64,000 bases of DNA from Myrica gale (GCA_963930655.1 OZ005604.1:3482001-3546000); one strand, 5' to 3'; counted from the stretch's first letter, positions 21,296 to 34,695 are shown. The notes: generated by a model not told the origin, from the letters alone. A program made the numbers and translations.

Positions 21296-24200
21296 TATGT
21301 ATTCAGAGTCTATGACAACTAATTAATTAATTAATGTGACAAACGTGTACCCTAAGTTGGTACAACAATATTCGATGCTTGGTACCGCACAAGACCATTA
21401 TCAGCGAAGGAACATTTTTCCTGATCAACGTAAACACTTATCAAAATGGACACTAATTACATGTTTCACTCTATTGAAAAATCGTAAATATTTGAAGAAA
21501 TTTCGTCTCTTACAAGGCGGCCTTATTCCTCCCAAGCCACCGTACGTGAAGATGATTTTGATGACCTCAACCTAGTCCCGGTGCGCTAGAAGAAACCATT
21601 TTAGCAATTGACTACGCTGGTCCCTCATCATCTAGGTAATCCAAATTATCATCTTCACGGCCCGCTCGATTGCATTCGGCGTTGACATCAAACCCTGAGA
21701 GGCATAAATGCGGGTTGGTTGAGTTCTACATGGTCCTCGGCATCATCCTTCGTGCCACACTATATCTATATATCTTGCCTCTATGATGATTATAGTCCAG
21801 TACGCATGGCGATGGCAGCATCGAATATTAGATTTTTATTGGATTTTGAGAAAAAATAGTGAAAATATAATTTATAGGAGTAGATGAAAAAGTGAAGAGG
21901 GAGATAATTTGAGTAAATTTTTTTATATTTATTGTATTTAAAAGAGATAATTTATTATTATTATTTTTAAATAAAACTTTAAGTTAGTTATGTTTACATT
22001 CAAAAAAAAATTATTCAGAGTAAAAAATTTCAATATTTGAGTTTGCAAACATCTCTACCATTGAGTTCAGTGGTCGTTAAAAAGACGTACTTGTTGTACT
22101 AGTAGTATTGGTGGACGTAATATTCTTACTAATTAGCCAGGTAAATAAATAAAAAAACAAAAGACCCGAAAAAAGGGTTAAATCTCGGTAGAGAAACAAA
22201 AGGGATCCGATATTCATCATCATGCAAATATTCCTATATTTTCCCAAAGGGTCATGTATATTTATATTTTTCAGGCTACATTTAACCTGCATGATCTTTT
22301 ACATCCACCGCCGGCCGGCACGGCCCTGTTCGTTTCCCATAAAGAACTTTATAAGAATTAATGATCCCCCATGCATGCATATATACAACCTAATTAAATG
22401 TTCAAATTTATAAACAATTCATGATGCCTAGTCGTGATATATACTTAAATGAGCATGCATGTGGCTCATGTCATCTTGGCTCGTGGTTGGCAGCTGGTTC
22501 ATGACCACCCCACAGCTTCCACCTCAACAGAAACCCACATGTCATTATAACTTGTCCTAGTTCTTTTGGGGTAGCAGAAAGTTTGTCGGCATATGTTACG
22601 ATCGCCCTTCCCCCAGTTTTAGATTAAATTATGGGAGAAAATAAAAAGGATTATGTTCAAATATTACGTTTTATCGTGGAAGAACATGAGACACACACCT
22701 ATATGTGTATATATATATATATATATAAGAATTTGTTGGTCCTAATTAATTAATGAACGTCTCAATGTGAAAATGAGACGACTTATAAGGATTGCTCAGA
22801 TAGTTCGTTAATCATCATCAATGTTCTGTTATCTCATTGGATCATCTTTTTGTCTCCTTCGATCTTATGGTCCCAAATTTCTCACCAATTTCTGTACGTA
22901 CAAGATAATTAATTAGTTGAGTTATGGGCGCTTCTAGCTTCTTGTTTTTCTTTTCTTTTCCCCGGAGCAATTCGATCTCAGCTATTAATTATATGGTCCC
23001 AATAGCAACGTCGGCCTTAAACCATAATTAATGATGGCTTTTTACTCCTCAAGTTATTGTATAGATCAAGTAATTAAATTAACTTTGAGTGATGACGACC
23101 AAAACGACATGCAGGATATTGACCAGTGCAAGTTGACAAAGACAACAAGATTTTCTAGGTGATCCTCATGCAGACGTAGTTTCACGTGACCTAGCAATCT
23201 AATTACTTGTTCAGCCGCCCTCGCTATATTCGCATGCTCAACGTCCGATCGATTACGTTCATTGAAGAATTGATAGTGAATAAAAATTAATCACGTACGG
23301 TACGTCCAAGATTTCACCGAGAGAAATTAACATGCTGTAAGGGAGCAAATTATAATCCGTCGTACGTACAGAAATGCAACGCCATATCTTTATATATGGT
23401 ACCAAAGCTCTCGGTAGATAAAAGCTCATAAAATAACTTCAGAAATCTTAACCTTATATGTAGTTATTATAACCTAATTATAAGAATTCGGAAATAGGTA
23501 ATTTTGAGATTCAATCGATCAGTAATAGGTAAATAATATGCAAGTTTTGACCCAGAGAGTTGAAAGAAGTCCCGTCTGGTGTTAGAAGCTGTTAATCTTC
23601 TGAGATTATAAGAGTCATGAAGTACTTTCTTTTTCCAGGCACATGCTACAATTGAATTGGAGGTCCATGCATGCCTGCATCACTATCTTATAAGAGATCA
23701 TCATTAAACCGTACCTGAATTATTGCCATTGCAATAAATCCCTGCAACTAATTTCCATGAATGATATCACTAGAAAGGCTTTAGCGTGTAGATCAGGGGA
23801 TCTTACTGGCCCTTGGCCAGCCATATATAATATAAGCTACGTACGTAGGTCGTACAGCAATAAGAGAGACGAATCGTATGAGTTTCAATTTGCCTAGAAT
23901 TTAGCTAGCTAGCTGGTCATGAGTGGTCACTATAGCCACGTACCTGGAATCCAAGAACAAAAATTATACATGACAAAGACTGTAACCAACATCATGAAAA
24001 GCTAAACGTGAACGGTGCAAAGGATCGAACAAGGTGGTTAAGACCCTGGACTAATTTTCCCACACGTATAGGTCCTCTCGCAATTTAAGCCTTTCGATCG
24101 GTTTGCATCAGGAGTACAAGGGGGGGAAAGTAGGTAGTAAGCCTTTTTCCACATTATTAATTATTTGAATTGCGTTAACAGCGATATATGTCATGGAAAA

Positions 24201-25131
24201 GTATAGATCTTGAGTTTTTCTCCAGCATGATTAGGTTTTTGAGGTTGGTTGTCTGTCATTTTCTCATACGGCTCTTACGTGTTTTGAACACCTCCTAATA
24301 TCCTAAGGTGTGCTAGCTAGCTGCTATGTAGCTAATAGTAGTGTATATATATATATGTAAATTACACCACACACGGCCTGCATCAATTATATTAATCTCT
24401 ATGATCAGTAGCAAGCCTGGAGTAATAACACTAAATTAATCAACAAAATAACCAAAAGAAGGTATTAAAAAGATTATATGGGGGAATTAATTAATGTCAG
24501 GAAATATATATAAGCATTAATCGATCCCCAACCAGTGTCCTAATTATTAATTATTAGTAACAACCTCTTCTTCTCATTGTACAACTTGTGAAAACTCTTT
24601 GTCACAATTTTTCAAAGGTTGTTAGGTCTAACTCCAACCAAACTTCTTTTACTGAGATGGGATCGATGTTTTTGGATACAGTTGATAAAGAAGATTCGGA
24701 TCAGTCCTTATCGATTATAAGATGATTACCAATTGTGTTTGGTAGTATGGAAAAACTGCACTTTTTTGGGTGAATGAAACTGATTAGATTGATGAGGAAT
24801 TCATGTGGCTGGACATGTACGTGTAACTCCTCTTGATAATAATTAATTACCATCAATGCCTTTTATTTGACCCAAATTCAATAGTCATGATCACAATGCC
24901 TTTTAGATCTAGCGATGAAACGAACTCTACTTATGAATATTAAAACTGTCATTAAGAATGGAGAATTGGGCCGGGGATGGGAGGGGCCCAAAAATAGTGG
25001 CCGATTGGTTGGGCTTCAGTGGTCCCTGTAATTATTTTTATAATTTAAGAAAGCCTAATTGGTTAGTTCCTCATTGGATTCCTTCCCCTCCATAGCTCAA
25101 AACACGGTCTCCCTTCTTCCCGAGTTCTTCC
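21296..25131. other. AT-rich intergenic region
   Basis: No gene, RNA or well-bounded element was recognised here. A (TA)n tract lies at about 22706-22727. A stretch at 21850-22010 resembles the inside of the small Tourist-like MITEs at 29701 and 58401 but lacks clear ends. The short open frames are not convincing. Confidence 0.45.
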
Positions 25132-25139
25132 GCTTTGAG

Positions 25140-26047
25140 TAGGGCTGTGCATAAGCGGTGGCGGTGGCGGTTATGCCCTCCACCGCCAACGCCACCGTGA
25201 AGGGAGGAAACCGGCACTTAATGGTGCCGGTTTTGTCGATGGCGGTGGCGGTTACCGCCACCCAAATTAAATTCAAATCCAAATAAAAAAAATTCAAATC
25301 CAAAATCGCAAGAGAATCATCAATTCTCCACCAAAACCCAACAAACTTAACAAATCCAAATCTACATCTCAAACCCAACAAATCCAACAAATCGCAAACC
25401 CACATCCCAAACCGACCAAATCCAACAAATCACAAGAGAATCTCCACCAAAACCCAACAAATAGAGCACTAGATTTAACAAGTACAGCAAATCTGCAAGT
25501 CTCCACCAAAATCCAGCACATCCGCAAGTCTCCATTTGCTACAGATTTAACAAGAAAATCTGAGAGAGAGAGAGAGAGAGAGAGGCATATAGAGAGACTA
25601 AGAGGGAAATAGAGACTTACCACGGTGACAGACGGCGAGGAGGAGGGCGGAGGGGCACTAGGCAGTGGGCATACGCGAATGGAGAAGGGAGTCGGGGAGG
25701 CCGAAGAACTGAGAAGGGAGCTAGGACTCGGGAGGGGGAAAGGAGAATGAAGAAGTGGGAGGGGGAGGGGGAATTAGGGGGAATGAGGGAGGCTGAGGGG
25801 CCTCGAAACCTTTAGGGTTTTGAGGCCCCTCAAGGTTTCGAGGCCCCTCAAACGACAACGTTTCTCTTAAAGAGAAACGTCGTCGTTTGGCATAAAAAAA
25901 CGGTTTTAGCGGTGGAACGCTACCGCCTAAATCCCCGCCCCACGGCAAAATCGAGCACCGGCACCGGTGCCGCCGTGGGGCGGGGAGCAGTTTACGGCAC
26001 CGGTACCGACGAAACCGGCACACCGCCGGTACCGATGAACAGCCCTA
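25140..26047. mobile_element. Non-autonomous hAT element (908 bp)
   Basis: Ends are TAGGGCTGTGCA and, in reverse complement, TAGGGCTGTTCA. The 8-bp target-site duplication GCTTTGAG is perfect at 25132-25139 and 26048-26055. Subterminal regions are rich in GGCGGTGGCGG and GGCACCGG motifs. A (GA)n tract lies at 25562-25583, and a short palindrome around AACGTTTCTCTTAAAGAGAAACG lies near 25857-25880. Minus-strand frames (25097-25623) are low-complexity and not recognised. No transposase is present. Confidence 0.92.
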
Positions 26048-26055
26048 GCTTTGAG

Positions 26056-27360
26056 GTGGGTCTTCTGACACACGTGCCTTAGAAACCGAAATACAAATAT
26101 ATACTTCCCAAACGGGAATTAGATTAATCTAATGAATACCTTTTATTTTTGGATTTACAACTTTATGTTAAATGAGATAAATGCGAATATTATATGCCTG
26201 ATGCCTGATGTGCTCGATGTTTGATATTGGGATAGGCTCCGGTGGCGAGGAACTACAAAATGTTTGCATATATAGATTCGCGGGACCAAAAAGGCAAAAG
26301 AACAACGGAACAAGGGACAAGAAGGTATATGCTGTTGCATGCAAAAGGCAGTTCATGGGAAATTTATATGTGTTTAGAAGAAGCATAAAGGCATCTAGTT
26401 AATGGCGACCGTTTTGCTTGAAATATCTGAGTCTCTTATGTCGTTGAAAATAGACTCGTCAGTACTCCTCATGGTTGTGACGTGGCCATGACATGAAGAT
26501 GTGTAACAAATGTGGATCGGATACAGTGCGCATGGGTGATAGGTGAACTCCAACGGTCCAACCGCCCATATATGCCGGTTGTTTGTGTGAAAATATGTTG
26601 GAAGTATATGTAATAGAAAATTCTAAGTAATAACCAAAGTATATTCGAATAATTTCAACTTAATTATAACCAAATGATTTCAGTTTATATCCTCTTCTTT
26701 AAGTTTCAACTTTATCAAATGGAGACTCCAAGGCATGGAATACTCAACTTAATTAACACCCCTCAAATTATATCCCCATTTCTACTAAAAACACGTATAT
26801 TTCAGTTGGAATAACCTTCTTAATAACTCATTAAAAATAATAATCTATTCTAGGACACACCTGAACGCATACGCAATCCTTAGTTATTGATTATATAGAT
26901 ATATCACGTATTTATCATAGAAATATATTCAGAGATGGTCAAAGAAATACAAGTTCATTACTGGAAAATTCAAAATTTGAAGCCATGTTCTTCCGAGACA
27001 ACGGAACCCAAGTCAAACCGGCACCGGAGAAAATCAGACAGGATGCTCAACGTGAAAGATATTTAGATTTTAAGTGTGGGACCAAGTTGTTTCTTTCACA
27101 TTACTTTTTGAGTATGACATAGATATGGGGGGAGCTTAAGAGATAGATAGAATAAGGCTGCCCTACGCCAGCTTTTCAAGAGCAGGTAAACAAGCAAGCG
27201 GGGCATAGAGGGCGTTGGGAGACAGATTGTGCGTGTGAATCGTGGCTACCTTTTGTGTTGTCCAGAGGACGTAGATTTATATGCTTTGTTATTAATTAAT
27301 ATTGGATATGCGATGGTTTCAGGATTGGATATACTTTTATCCTTACACAAGGCAACTATT
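26056..27360. other. Intergenic, nothing recognised
   Basis: AT-rich sequence with only short, unconvincing open frames. Confidence 0.4.
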
Positions 27361-27620
27361 TTATTTTTTTTTAAGCAAGCGAAATAGCACCCACCCCGTT
27401 CAGTCACCATAAACAGAAAATAAAAGTAAAAAGAAAAAACCCTTGGTCAAGAGCCAAGGCAAAGCCGCCATAAATACGGTTACAAGATGCAACCTTGGAG
27501 AGACTGCAAATAACATCTGCTACAGTACCAACACAAGGTTGAAACCGAAACAGGAAGGGACGCAGTGACAGAACAGGAGCAGTTGGAGGGAGAAACCATC
27601 AAACTCTGTTGACGGCAGAA
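27361..27620 (-). mobile_element. Retroelement 3' end fragment, probably LINE
   Basis: On the minus strand the stretch ends in GGTGGGTGCTATTTCGCTTGC followed by an A-rich tail (plus-strand T-run at 27361-27372). This fits a LINE or retroposed 3' end. There is no reverse-transcriptase sequence. The flanking 27609-27842 frame is purine-rich low complexity. Confidence 0.3.
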
Positions 27621-28707
27621 GAAGAACACGAACCGGCTCCGGACAAAAGAGAGATAGATCTAAATGATTTCGTCAAAGGAGGAACGAAACAGAAGCACCA
27701 CTTTCCCTATCAAAAGGAGAATGAGAACTACAGGGAAAGGGGAAGAGAGAATAGGGGAGAGGAAGAAAGAGGGGAGGGGCAGCTCCTCCCTCCTTCCCAA
27801 GGCAGCTTGAAATGGGTGAAGGGCAGTCGGATTTTCGCATAGGAGAGATGAAAGTTCCATAAGACAACTATTTAATCTCAATTGCTTGCAACGAAAAAAA
27901 TTATTTGTGAGAGTTGGTGAAGTATCGAAAATAGATAATTTGAATAAATTTTTCATGTTTATTAGAATATAAAGAGATGATTTGATGGGAAAATAGTTGT
28001 CTGCAATTTTCTACTTGAATTGTATTGTGCAATTTTGAGAAAGATAGTCACAATAGGTGCACATCACACCATTAAAATATTGCTTATGTAAAGTTTCAGG
28101 CAACATAAACCCTATAATGAGGTCTCACATGTTATTTTCATCTCTCTCCAAATTGTACCATGTGTCCGGACAAAAAATTACAGAAGACCCTGATTCTTTT
28201 TATAATTATTTTATAATATCAAAATTTTAGAACGCAAATACTCCGGAAATTGAGACTACTCTTTTCGGCACTTCTAGTCTCAATTTTTTGGAGTAAAGTC
28301 ATAGTTAGCCTCGTAAGTATAAGCAAAAATAAAATTGGTACTCACAACTATTAAAAAGACGATTTGAGACCCTTAACTTTTGAAAATCATCAATTCATGC
28401 CCCCGTCCAAATTAGGCATTAAGTCGACAGAAAATCATACAAGATGATCGAAATGCCCTCCAAGACTAATTTTTTTTAAAAAAATAAGAAATCAATTTAA
28501 AATAAATATATTATTGAAATAGAGTTTCAATAGTTTTATTTAAAAAATATTTTTTATCTTGGATGGACATTGTGGTTATTTTGCATAATTTTCTATCGTA
28601 TTTTAAAACCTGATGTGGAGGGGGCGTGAATTGATAAATTTCAAAAGTCAAGGGTCTTAAATCACTGTTTTGCGAGTACCAATTTGATTTTTACTTATAC
28701 TTATGGG

Positions 28708-28870
28708 TAGGGGTGGCCAAGATACCGGCCAACACGATCCGATTTTTTTATACCGGATTTACTGGTCCGAGAAACCGGTGTACTCCGCACCGGTTCCAGG
28801 TTACCTATATGGAAAATCGGAAATGCACTGGAGTATACCACTCCAAACCGGTCCTTACCGGTAAAAAAAT
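28708..28870 (+). mobile_element. Possible left end of a hAT element
   Basis: TAGGGGTGGCC at 28708 followed by repeated ACCGG blocks resembles the start of TAGGG-type hAT elements. I could not find the partner end, so this is a fragment or a chance match. The flanks from 27850 to 28700 and from 28870 to 29697 show no gene. Confidence 0.3.
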
Positions 28871-29700
28871 TCAAAAAGGGTCTAAAAAAGTAAAAAAATA
28901 CTAAGAGGCTCAAACCTCACGCCTCAATGATAAGAGGATCTAAAATAAGACACTCAATAGAGGAGGTGGAGATCTCTGGATCAAACCCTCACACCTCTAC
29001 TATCACTTGTATGATAGTGGGACTGTGACGACGGTTCAATTTTTTCAATATAAATAACTATGACTCAATACAACATTTTGCAATGAATAGGAATTCCTAT
29101 AATCACGCGCGGAGGAAACACACTGCCCCCTTTCACTCTTTTACTTAAAAAAAAAATATCAAAGGAGAAAGAAAACGAAACTTCGAGGTGGAATGATTAG
29201 AAAATAAAATCTCGTTCTGGAGCTCTTTTAAGAAACAATTGGAAACAACAAAAAATACACTAAAAAGTGAAGGCAGAAGGTTAGTGGGACCAATTTAGAA
29301 TGTCCGCTGTAGAATTCGAGTTCCACACGGAGAATATCCCAAAGACAAATCCGAATCTTCTCGTGGGAAGGGACACAACGGTCCGAGAAGAGCATTCCCA
29401 CCCACAACCTTCAAATTCAATGCGCAAAAACGGCCACGTTCATTGCTCGCTGGCGATGTGGGTCCTACCCTCTTTGACATCGCAGAGAGGACAGAACCAT
29501 GCTTTCTTGGTAGGCGATATGGATATTCCCAATTTCCTTGGAATTATACCATGCTTTATAAATGAGCAATGGTCCACTTCGCTCGGCTTCGGCTCTATCT
29601 CGGCTTTGCGGCTCGGGATTCGTCTTTGGCTTGGCTCCCCTCCTGAAATTTAAGCGATCCCATCATGCAACTTGCGCTCGTCGCTACTTTGGGTCACTAA

Positions 29701-29896
29701 GGTTGTGTTTGTGTTGTAAAATTTTAGTGTTGTTAAAATTTTAGGTATTAGATTTAGTGAAAAAGTGAAAAGATAGGTAATTTTTTATATTTTTTGTAGT
29801 AAATAGTAATGATTTGATGGAGAGAGAGATTATATTGTAATATTTAATTGTATTAAAATTTTAGAGGGGGTAAAATTTTGGTACACAAAGGCACCC
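29701..29896. mobile_element. Tourist-like (PIF/Harbinger) MITE, 196 bp
   Basis: Ends are GGTTGTGTTTGTGTTG and, in reverse complement, GGGTGCCTTTGTGTACC. TAA flanks it at 29698-29700 and 29897-29899, which fits the 3-bp duplication of PIF/Harbinger elements. The interior is AT-rich. A related copy lies at 58401-58595. Confidence 0.65.
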
Positions 29897-29914
29897 TAAA
29901 TTGAAAATGTTGTC

Positions 29915-30519
29915 GGATGATGCCAAGAAATTATCGCAGTGTTCGGAAGTCAGATGATGTTAAGAATCACCACAATACTCGGAAGTTAAATGAACCTGCA
30001 AGAATCACCGAGGGAGGTAGTCTCGGGTTCGTAGACTCCGACGGGAAGTTAGATATGGAGAAGAATAATTATTAGAGAAATAAGACTTGAGAGAATATCA
30101 GATGATAGTAAAACATGAGAGAGATGATTCAATATGAAGGAGATCATTGATGATAGATCCAAGATGAGAGAGATGATGGTAAAACATGAGAGAATATGAA
30201 GGAGAATACATATCTATTTATATAGGGAGGTGGTAGAGTCTCAAAGGGAGTCTTAAGGGTATGAGCTTCAGGACTCCTCATCTTACCTGAAGTCCTGAAG
30301 TCCCTAAGATTATTATTTGACCAAGAGTTTTATTGTAGAGTTGTATTAGGAAAGCGCCACCGGCGATTCGAGTTGCCATGAGGAGTCCTCGGGTGGCTAA
30401 ACTTCTATGTGAAATCGGATTCCAGATGTCAACGCGCGGTCGGCTACTCGGGGTTACTAACCGGCTAATCAACCCGAGCTCGAGTGGTCTGGTCAGGCCG
30501 AGTATTTCATGGTCCATTA
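29915..30519 (-). repeat. 3' LTR of non-autonomous Ty3-type element
   Basis: About 605 bp, homologous to 32627-34198 once the hAT there is removed. On the minus strand it is preceded by a polypurine tract (plus-strand AGTCTCCCCCTTTTTCAACC at 30521-30540), so it is the 3' LTR. It preserves the uninterrupted site (CGCGCGGTCGGCTACTCGG, about 30433-30451) into which a hAT later inserted in the partner LTR. Confidence 0.8.
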
Positions 30520-32626
30520 GTAGTCTCCCCCTTTTTCAACCTAAAAAATTATGTAGGTTGGACCGAAGATCAAGTTCCCCAATCGGGTCAGTTGTCTTAT
30601 TGAGATTCAGTTCCGAGCAAGGTACTTTGGAGTAGTTCAGCTGCTGCTGAGATCAAATTCCCGAGCAAGGTTTTCAGTGGAGTTCGACCAGACCTGAAAG
30701 GAATAAGAAGGGGGTGGTATCGGATCCGAAGACTCCGAAAGCCAAGTTAGATCCCAAAAGGCATTTAGTATTCAAAGAGTAATTGAGCCTGAGAAAATAT
30801 AAATGGGAACTCGATCGGGGTCCCTTTGGCAATTGCGAGTTAGACCAGCCACTTGGAGCTTGTCCGAGGAGGGGGTACTCGATTGGGGTGTGTTTGACAC
30901 TTTGTAGAGAACAACTAGATACCTGAATTATTAGATAAAATAAAGCCACAAACTTGTCACATTAGATAAAATACAACCAAATAGTCAAGATAGGTAAACA
31001 GATATTGTCAATAAGATATCTGGGTCGCTGAGACCAATGGGTGTCTATGGCACAGTAACAATAGTGATGTTCTCAGCACTGAGATCAAGTCCCGAACAGG
31101 GTATTCGGAGGAGTTGACCATCTGCGGGGATCTTGTCCCCGGTATGGTGCTCGGCGCTATCGGGCGTCTACAAGGATCTTGTCCCTAGCAGGACATGTGA
31201 TCGAGTCAAACCTATGAGGATCTTGTCCTGGACATGATACTCTGCACAGAAAAGATAAATCTAATAGCTCGTTATGTTAGACAAAATACAACGAAATTCT
31301 GAGGGTAGGTAAAGAGATAATATTTCAGGGTCGCTGAGACCAAGGGGTGTATGTGGCACAGTAACATTATCGGTGCTCTCGGCACTGTCGAGCCTCTGTG
31401 GGGATGTTGTCTCAGGCAGGGCATGTGATCGAGGCAAGCCTGCTGGAAGCTTGTCCTGGGCGGGGCGCTCGGCGGAGTTAACCCTCTGTAAGGGTACTCG
31501 ACATTTTTAGACCACTATAGGGTTGCGCCTCTTTAGGGCGAGTAATCGAGGCATGTCTCGGGCGGTGCGCTCGGCGGAGTTGACCCTCTGTAGGGGTACT
31601 CGACATGATTAGACCTCTGTAGGGTTGCGCCTCTGTAGAGCGAGTGATCGTGTCAGGCCTGCGGGAAGCATATCCCGGGCGGTGCGCTCAGCAGAGTTGA
31701 CCCTCTGTAGGGGTACTCGACATCATTAGACCTCTGTAGGGTTACGCCTCTGTAGGGCGAGTGATCGAGGCAGGCTTGCGGGAAGCATGTCTCGGACGGT
31801 GCGCTCGGCGGAGTTGATCCTCTGCTGGGGTGCTCTGCACGTAAAAGATAAATCTAACATATCGTTATGTTAGATAAGAAAAAGATTAAATGTTGAGATA
31901 AAAGAGATTATCAGGTTAGACAGAGAGATATTATCCGTAGCCTGATAAATTAAATTTGTTCAAGTCTTTCTCAGTTCCCTGATGTGAAAGGGGAGGTGTC
32001 AGCGGAGTTGGCCCTCTGCTGGGGTGCTCGGCGTTATTAGACCTCTGTAGCGTTGGACCTCTGCGGGGATGTTGTCCCAGACAGAACATGTGATCGAGGC
32101 AAGCCTACGGGAAGCATGTCTCGAGCGGAGCGCTCGGCAGAGTTGACCCTCTGTAGCGGTACTCGGCATTATTAGACCTCTGTAGACTTGGATCGATGCG
32201 GGGATCTTATCCCCAGCAGGGTGCTCTGCACCGAAAATATAAATCCAACAAGTTGTTATGTTAAATAAGATAAATCCAACAAGAGATATTATCAGTAGCC
32301 TGATAAATTAAATCTGTGCAGGGCTTTCCCAATTCGATCACGCCGTATGGGTCAGGTTGATCTGGTGAACAAGGATCTCCACGGTATGGACCAAGGTGGC
32401 CAGTTATACATCGCTGTCGGGGGCAAGATCCGAGTTCGTCACAACGTCCTTGTTGAGGATGAATTCTGTATTTGTGACCGGAGGTGGTGGGTTGTCGTTC
32501 GGTATTTCAGCGGAGGAAATCATTATGATGAAAGAATGATGCAAAGGAGGTGGTTGAAAACTGTTGTGGTGAGCGTAAAATGTTTGGAGGTGGCTTTTTT
32601 CGAGGATTCCCACAGACGACGCCAAC
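30520..32626 (-). mobile_element. Internal region of non-autonomous Ty3-type element, GC-rich tandem repeats
   Basis: The minus strand opens with a primer-binding-site block TTGGCGTCGTCTGTGGGAA (reverse complement of about 32607-32625), of the kind found in plant Athila/Tat-like elements. A short frame after it (MISSAEIPNDNPPP..) may be a gag-start remnant but stops quickly. Most of 31080-32240 consists of degenerate repeats with cores such as GAGTTGACCCTCTGTAGGGG, CTGTAGGGTTGCGCCTC and GGAAGCATGTCTCGGGCGG. Period is roughly 120-140 bp. No gag-pol reading frame is visible. Confidence 0.7.
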
Positions 32627-34198
32627 TGATGATGCCAAGAAATCACCACGGTGCTCGGAAGCCAGATGATGTCAAGAATCACCACAATGCTCGGAAGCCA
32701 AGTAAACCTGCAAGAATCACCGAGGGGTGGCCTCGGGTCCGGAGACTCTGACAACCAAGTTAGATATGAAGAAGAAGAATGATTAGAGAAGTAAGACTTA
32801 AGAGAACATTAGATGATAGTAAAACATGAGATAGATGATTCAATATGAAGGAGATCATCGATGATAGATCCTAGATGAGAGAGATGATGGTAAAACATGA
32901 GAGAATATGAAGAAGAATACATGTCTATTTATATAGGGAGGTGGTAGAGTCTCAAAGGGAGTCTTAAGGGTATGAGCTTCAGAACTCCTCATCTTACCTG
33001 GAATCCTGAAGTCTCTAAGATACTCATCTTACCTGGAGTCCTGAAGTCCCTAAGATCATTATCTGACCAAGAGTCTTGTTGTAGAGTTGTATTAGGAAAG
33101 CGCCACCGGCGATTCAAGTTGCCATGAGGAGTCCTCGGGTGGCTAGACTTCTATGTGAGATCAGATTCCAGATGTCAACGCGCGGTCGGCAATGGTGAGT
33201 ACTGGTTCCATTCCGAAAAATTTCGGAATGGAATCTGAAAATTCCAACGAGAAAGAGAACGGGAGGAAAGCAAAAAATTTCGGCTCTGGCCTGCAGAAAA
33301 GAAACTACTACTTGAATGCAATCTAAAGAAGACAAGAAAAGAGAAAAATGTAGACAAACCATAGTTCAGGGACTACAATCTACAAATACTTTTCATTGTA
33401 AATAAAAGATTCACATTTATCTTTTGGAAAGTACCGAGCAGTCCACTTTAATTTAATATTGAAACTAACCACATTCTATGCTAACCAAGCACTCCATCTG
33501 AGCTTTAAAAGACTACCCACACATTGAGGCTTTAACATCTTTTTGAGATTTGATCAAATTGTTATATTTGGGCGGAAAGGTAATGCAAACCTAAAATCTC
33601 CATCACCTCTGATCTGGGCCATCTGGCATATCTGCAAGGAGAGAGAGAGAGAGAGAGAAACAAAGAGAGAAGAGAGAAAGACATAGACAAAGAAAGAAAG
33701 TCTAAAAGAGAGAGAGACTCACAGAGAGAGAGGCGGCCGCAGCACTGCAATAGGGAGTGAGGGGGAGGCTGCGGCTTCAGGTTCAGCCTGGGGGCTATGC
33801 CGAATAGGAGTTATGTCGTATGTGAAACAGTGAGAGAGGAGATCGTTAGTTGCAGGGGGGAAGGAGGGAGAGACAAAGAAGAAAGGTGGGGCAAGGGGAA
33901 TTGTCGAGTAAAAAATGACCCAGGTCAATACATAGTGATTTTTAACTTAGGTATCAAAACTCAGCGTTTTGAAGCAAAAAAAATGGAATCGGAAAATTCC
34001 GGAATTTCCGGTTCCGAAAATTCCCAAAAATGGGTTCCGGTTCCGGTACCGAAATATGCCGGAACCGGTACCGGAATTCCGGACCCGGAACCGGCGGATG
34101 AATTCATCACCCTTAGCGGTCGGCTACTCGGGGTTACTAACCGGCTAATGACCCGAGCCCGAGTGGTCTGGTCAGACTGAGTATTTCACGACCCATCA
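32627..34198 (-). repeat. 5' LTR of the Ty3-type element, carrying a hAT insertion
   Basis: Starts TGATGATGCC and ends CCCATCA on the plus strand, matching 29915-30519. A 926-bp hAT (33190-34115) splits it. A short extra duplication (ACTCATCTTACCTGGAGTCC region near 33022) is absent from the partner. TTGTC before the 3' LTR and CTGTC after this LTR may be the target-site duplication with one change. Confidence 0.75.
33190..34115. mobile_element. Non-autonomous hAT element in an LTR (926 bp)
   Basis: An 8-bp target-site duplication GCGGTCGG flanks it at 33182-33189 and 34116-34123. The left end is CAATGGTGAG and the right end reads TAAGGGTGATG in reverse complement, so the terminal repeats are imperfect. 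Subterminal blocks contain many GGAAT/ATTCC and CCGGTACC motifs. A (GA)n tract lies near 33640-33660. The partner LTR at 30433-30451 shows the intact target, which proves the insertion. No transposase is seen. Confidence 0.88.
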
Positions 34199-34690
34199 CT
34201 GTCTTTCTGCATCTTTTCGGGCAATCTCGGACTCGTGTAAATTAAATCCTTTTTTAATATATTTCTGTGAGCCCCGAATCGCGATGTGGGAAGGAACATG
34301 GGACAATGGACGTGTAAATCTACTTTCTACCTGTGTCTTTTATTCTTTTCGGCTTCTGCTCATTCATTTGACACGCAAATGTATTTATAGTTAATGATGG
34401 GATTGGGGTGTGTTAAAGTTAGATGTCAATTTCGTATTGTTGTGTTGGGACAGATCTAATCCAAGTCCGAGTTAAGTTATTAATATGCTTGTAGTGGATC
34501 GAATTTAGACATTGGAGTTGAAATGTTTAGCTCTTAGTCTTCACCTTATACCCAATCTATGACAATTTGGTATTGCGAACTATAATTTACCTCTAAGTTT
34601 TTATCTTCGAAATCTTCCATAGGATACTTTGTCGCACGTGGAGTTGACAATTTTGAATTTTATGATCTCCTAATTACTAATTGTGACGCA
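34199..34690. other. Intergenic, nothing recognised
   Basis: AT-rich sequence between the Ty3-type element and the solo LTR, with no convincing reading frame. Confidence 0.4.
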
Positions 34691-34695
34691 GTAAC

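Noticed and set aside
29300..29653. 117-codon plus-strand frame with nearby GAATATCC and GGATATTC
   Set aside because: The peptide is unrecognised and the two P1BS-like octamers are not linked to a gene; at this length chance matches are expected.
32347..32751. 134-codon plus-strand frame
   Set aside because: It runs antisense to the Ty3-type element across its primer-binding site into the LTR.
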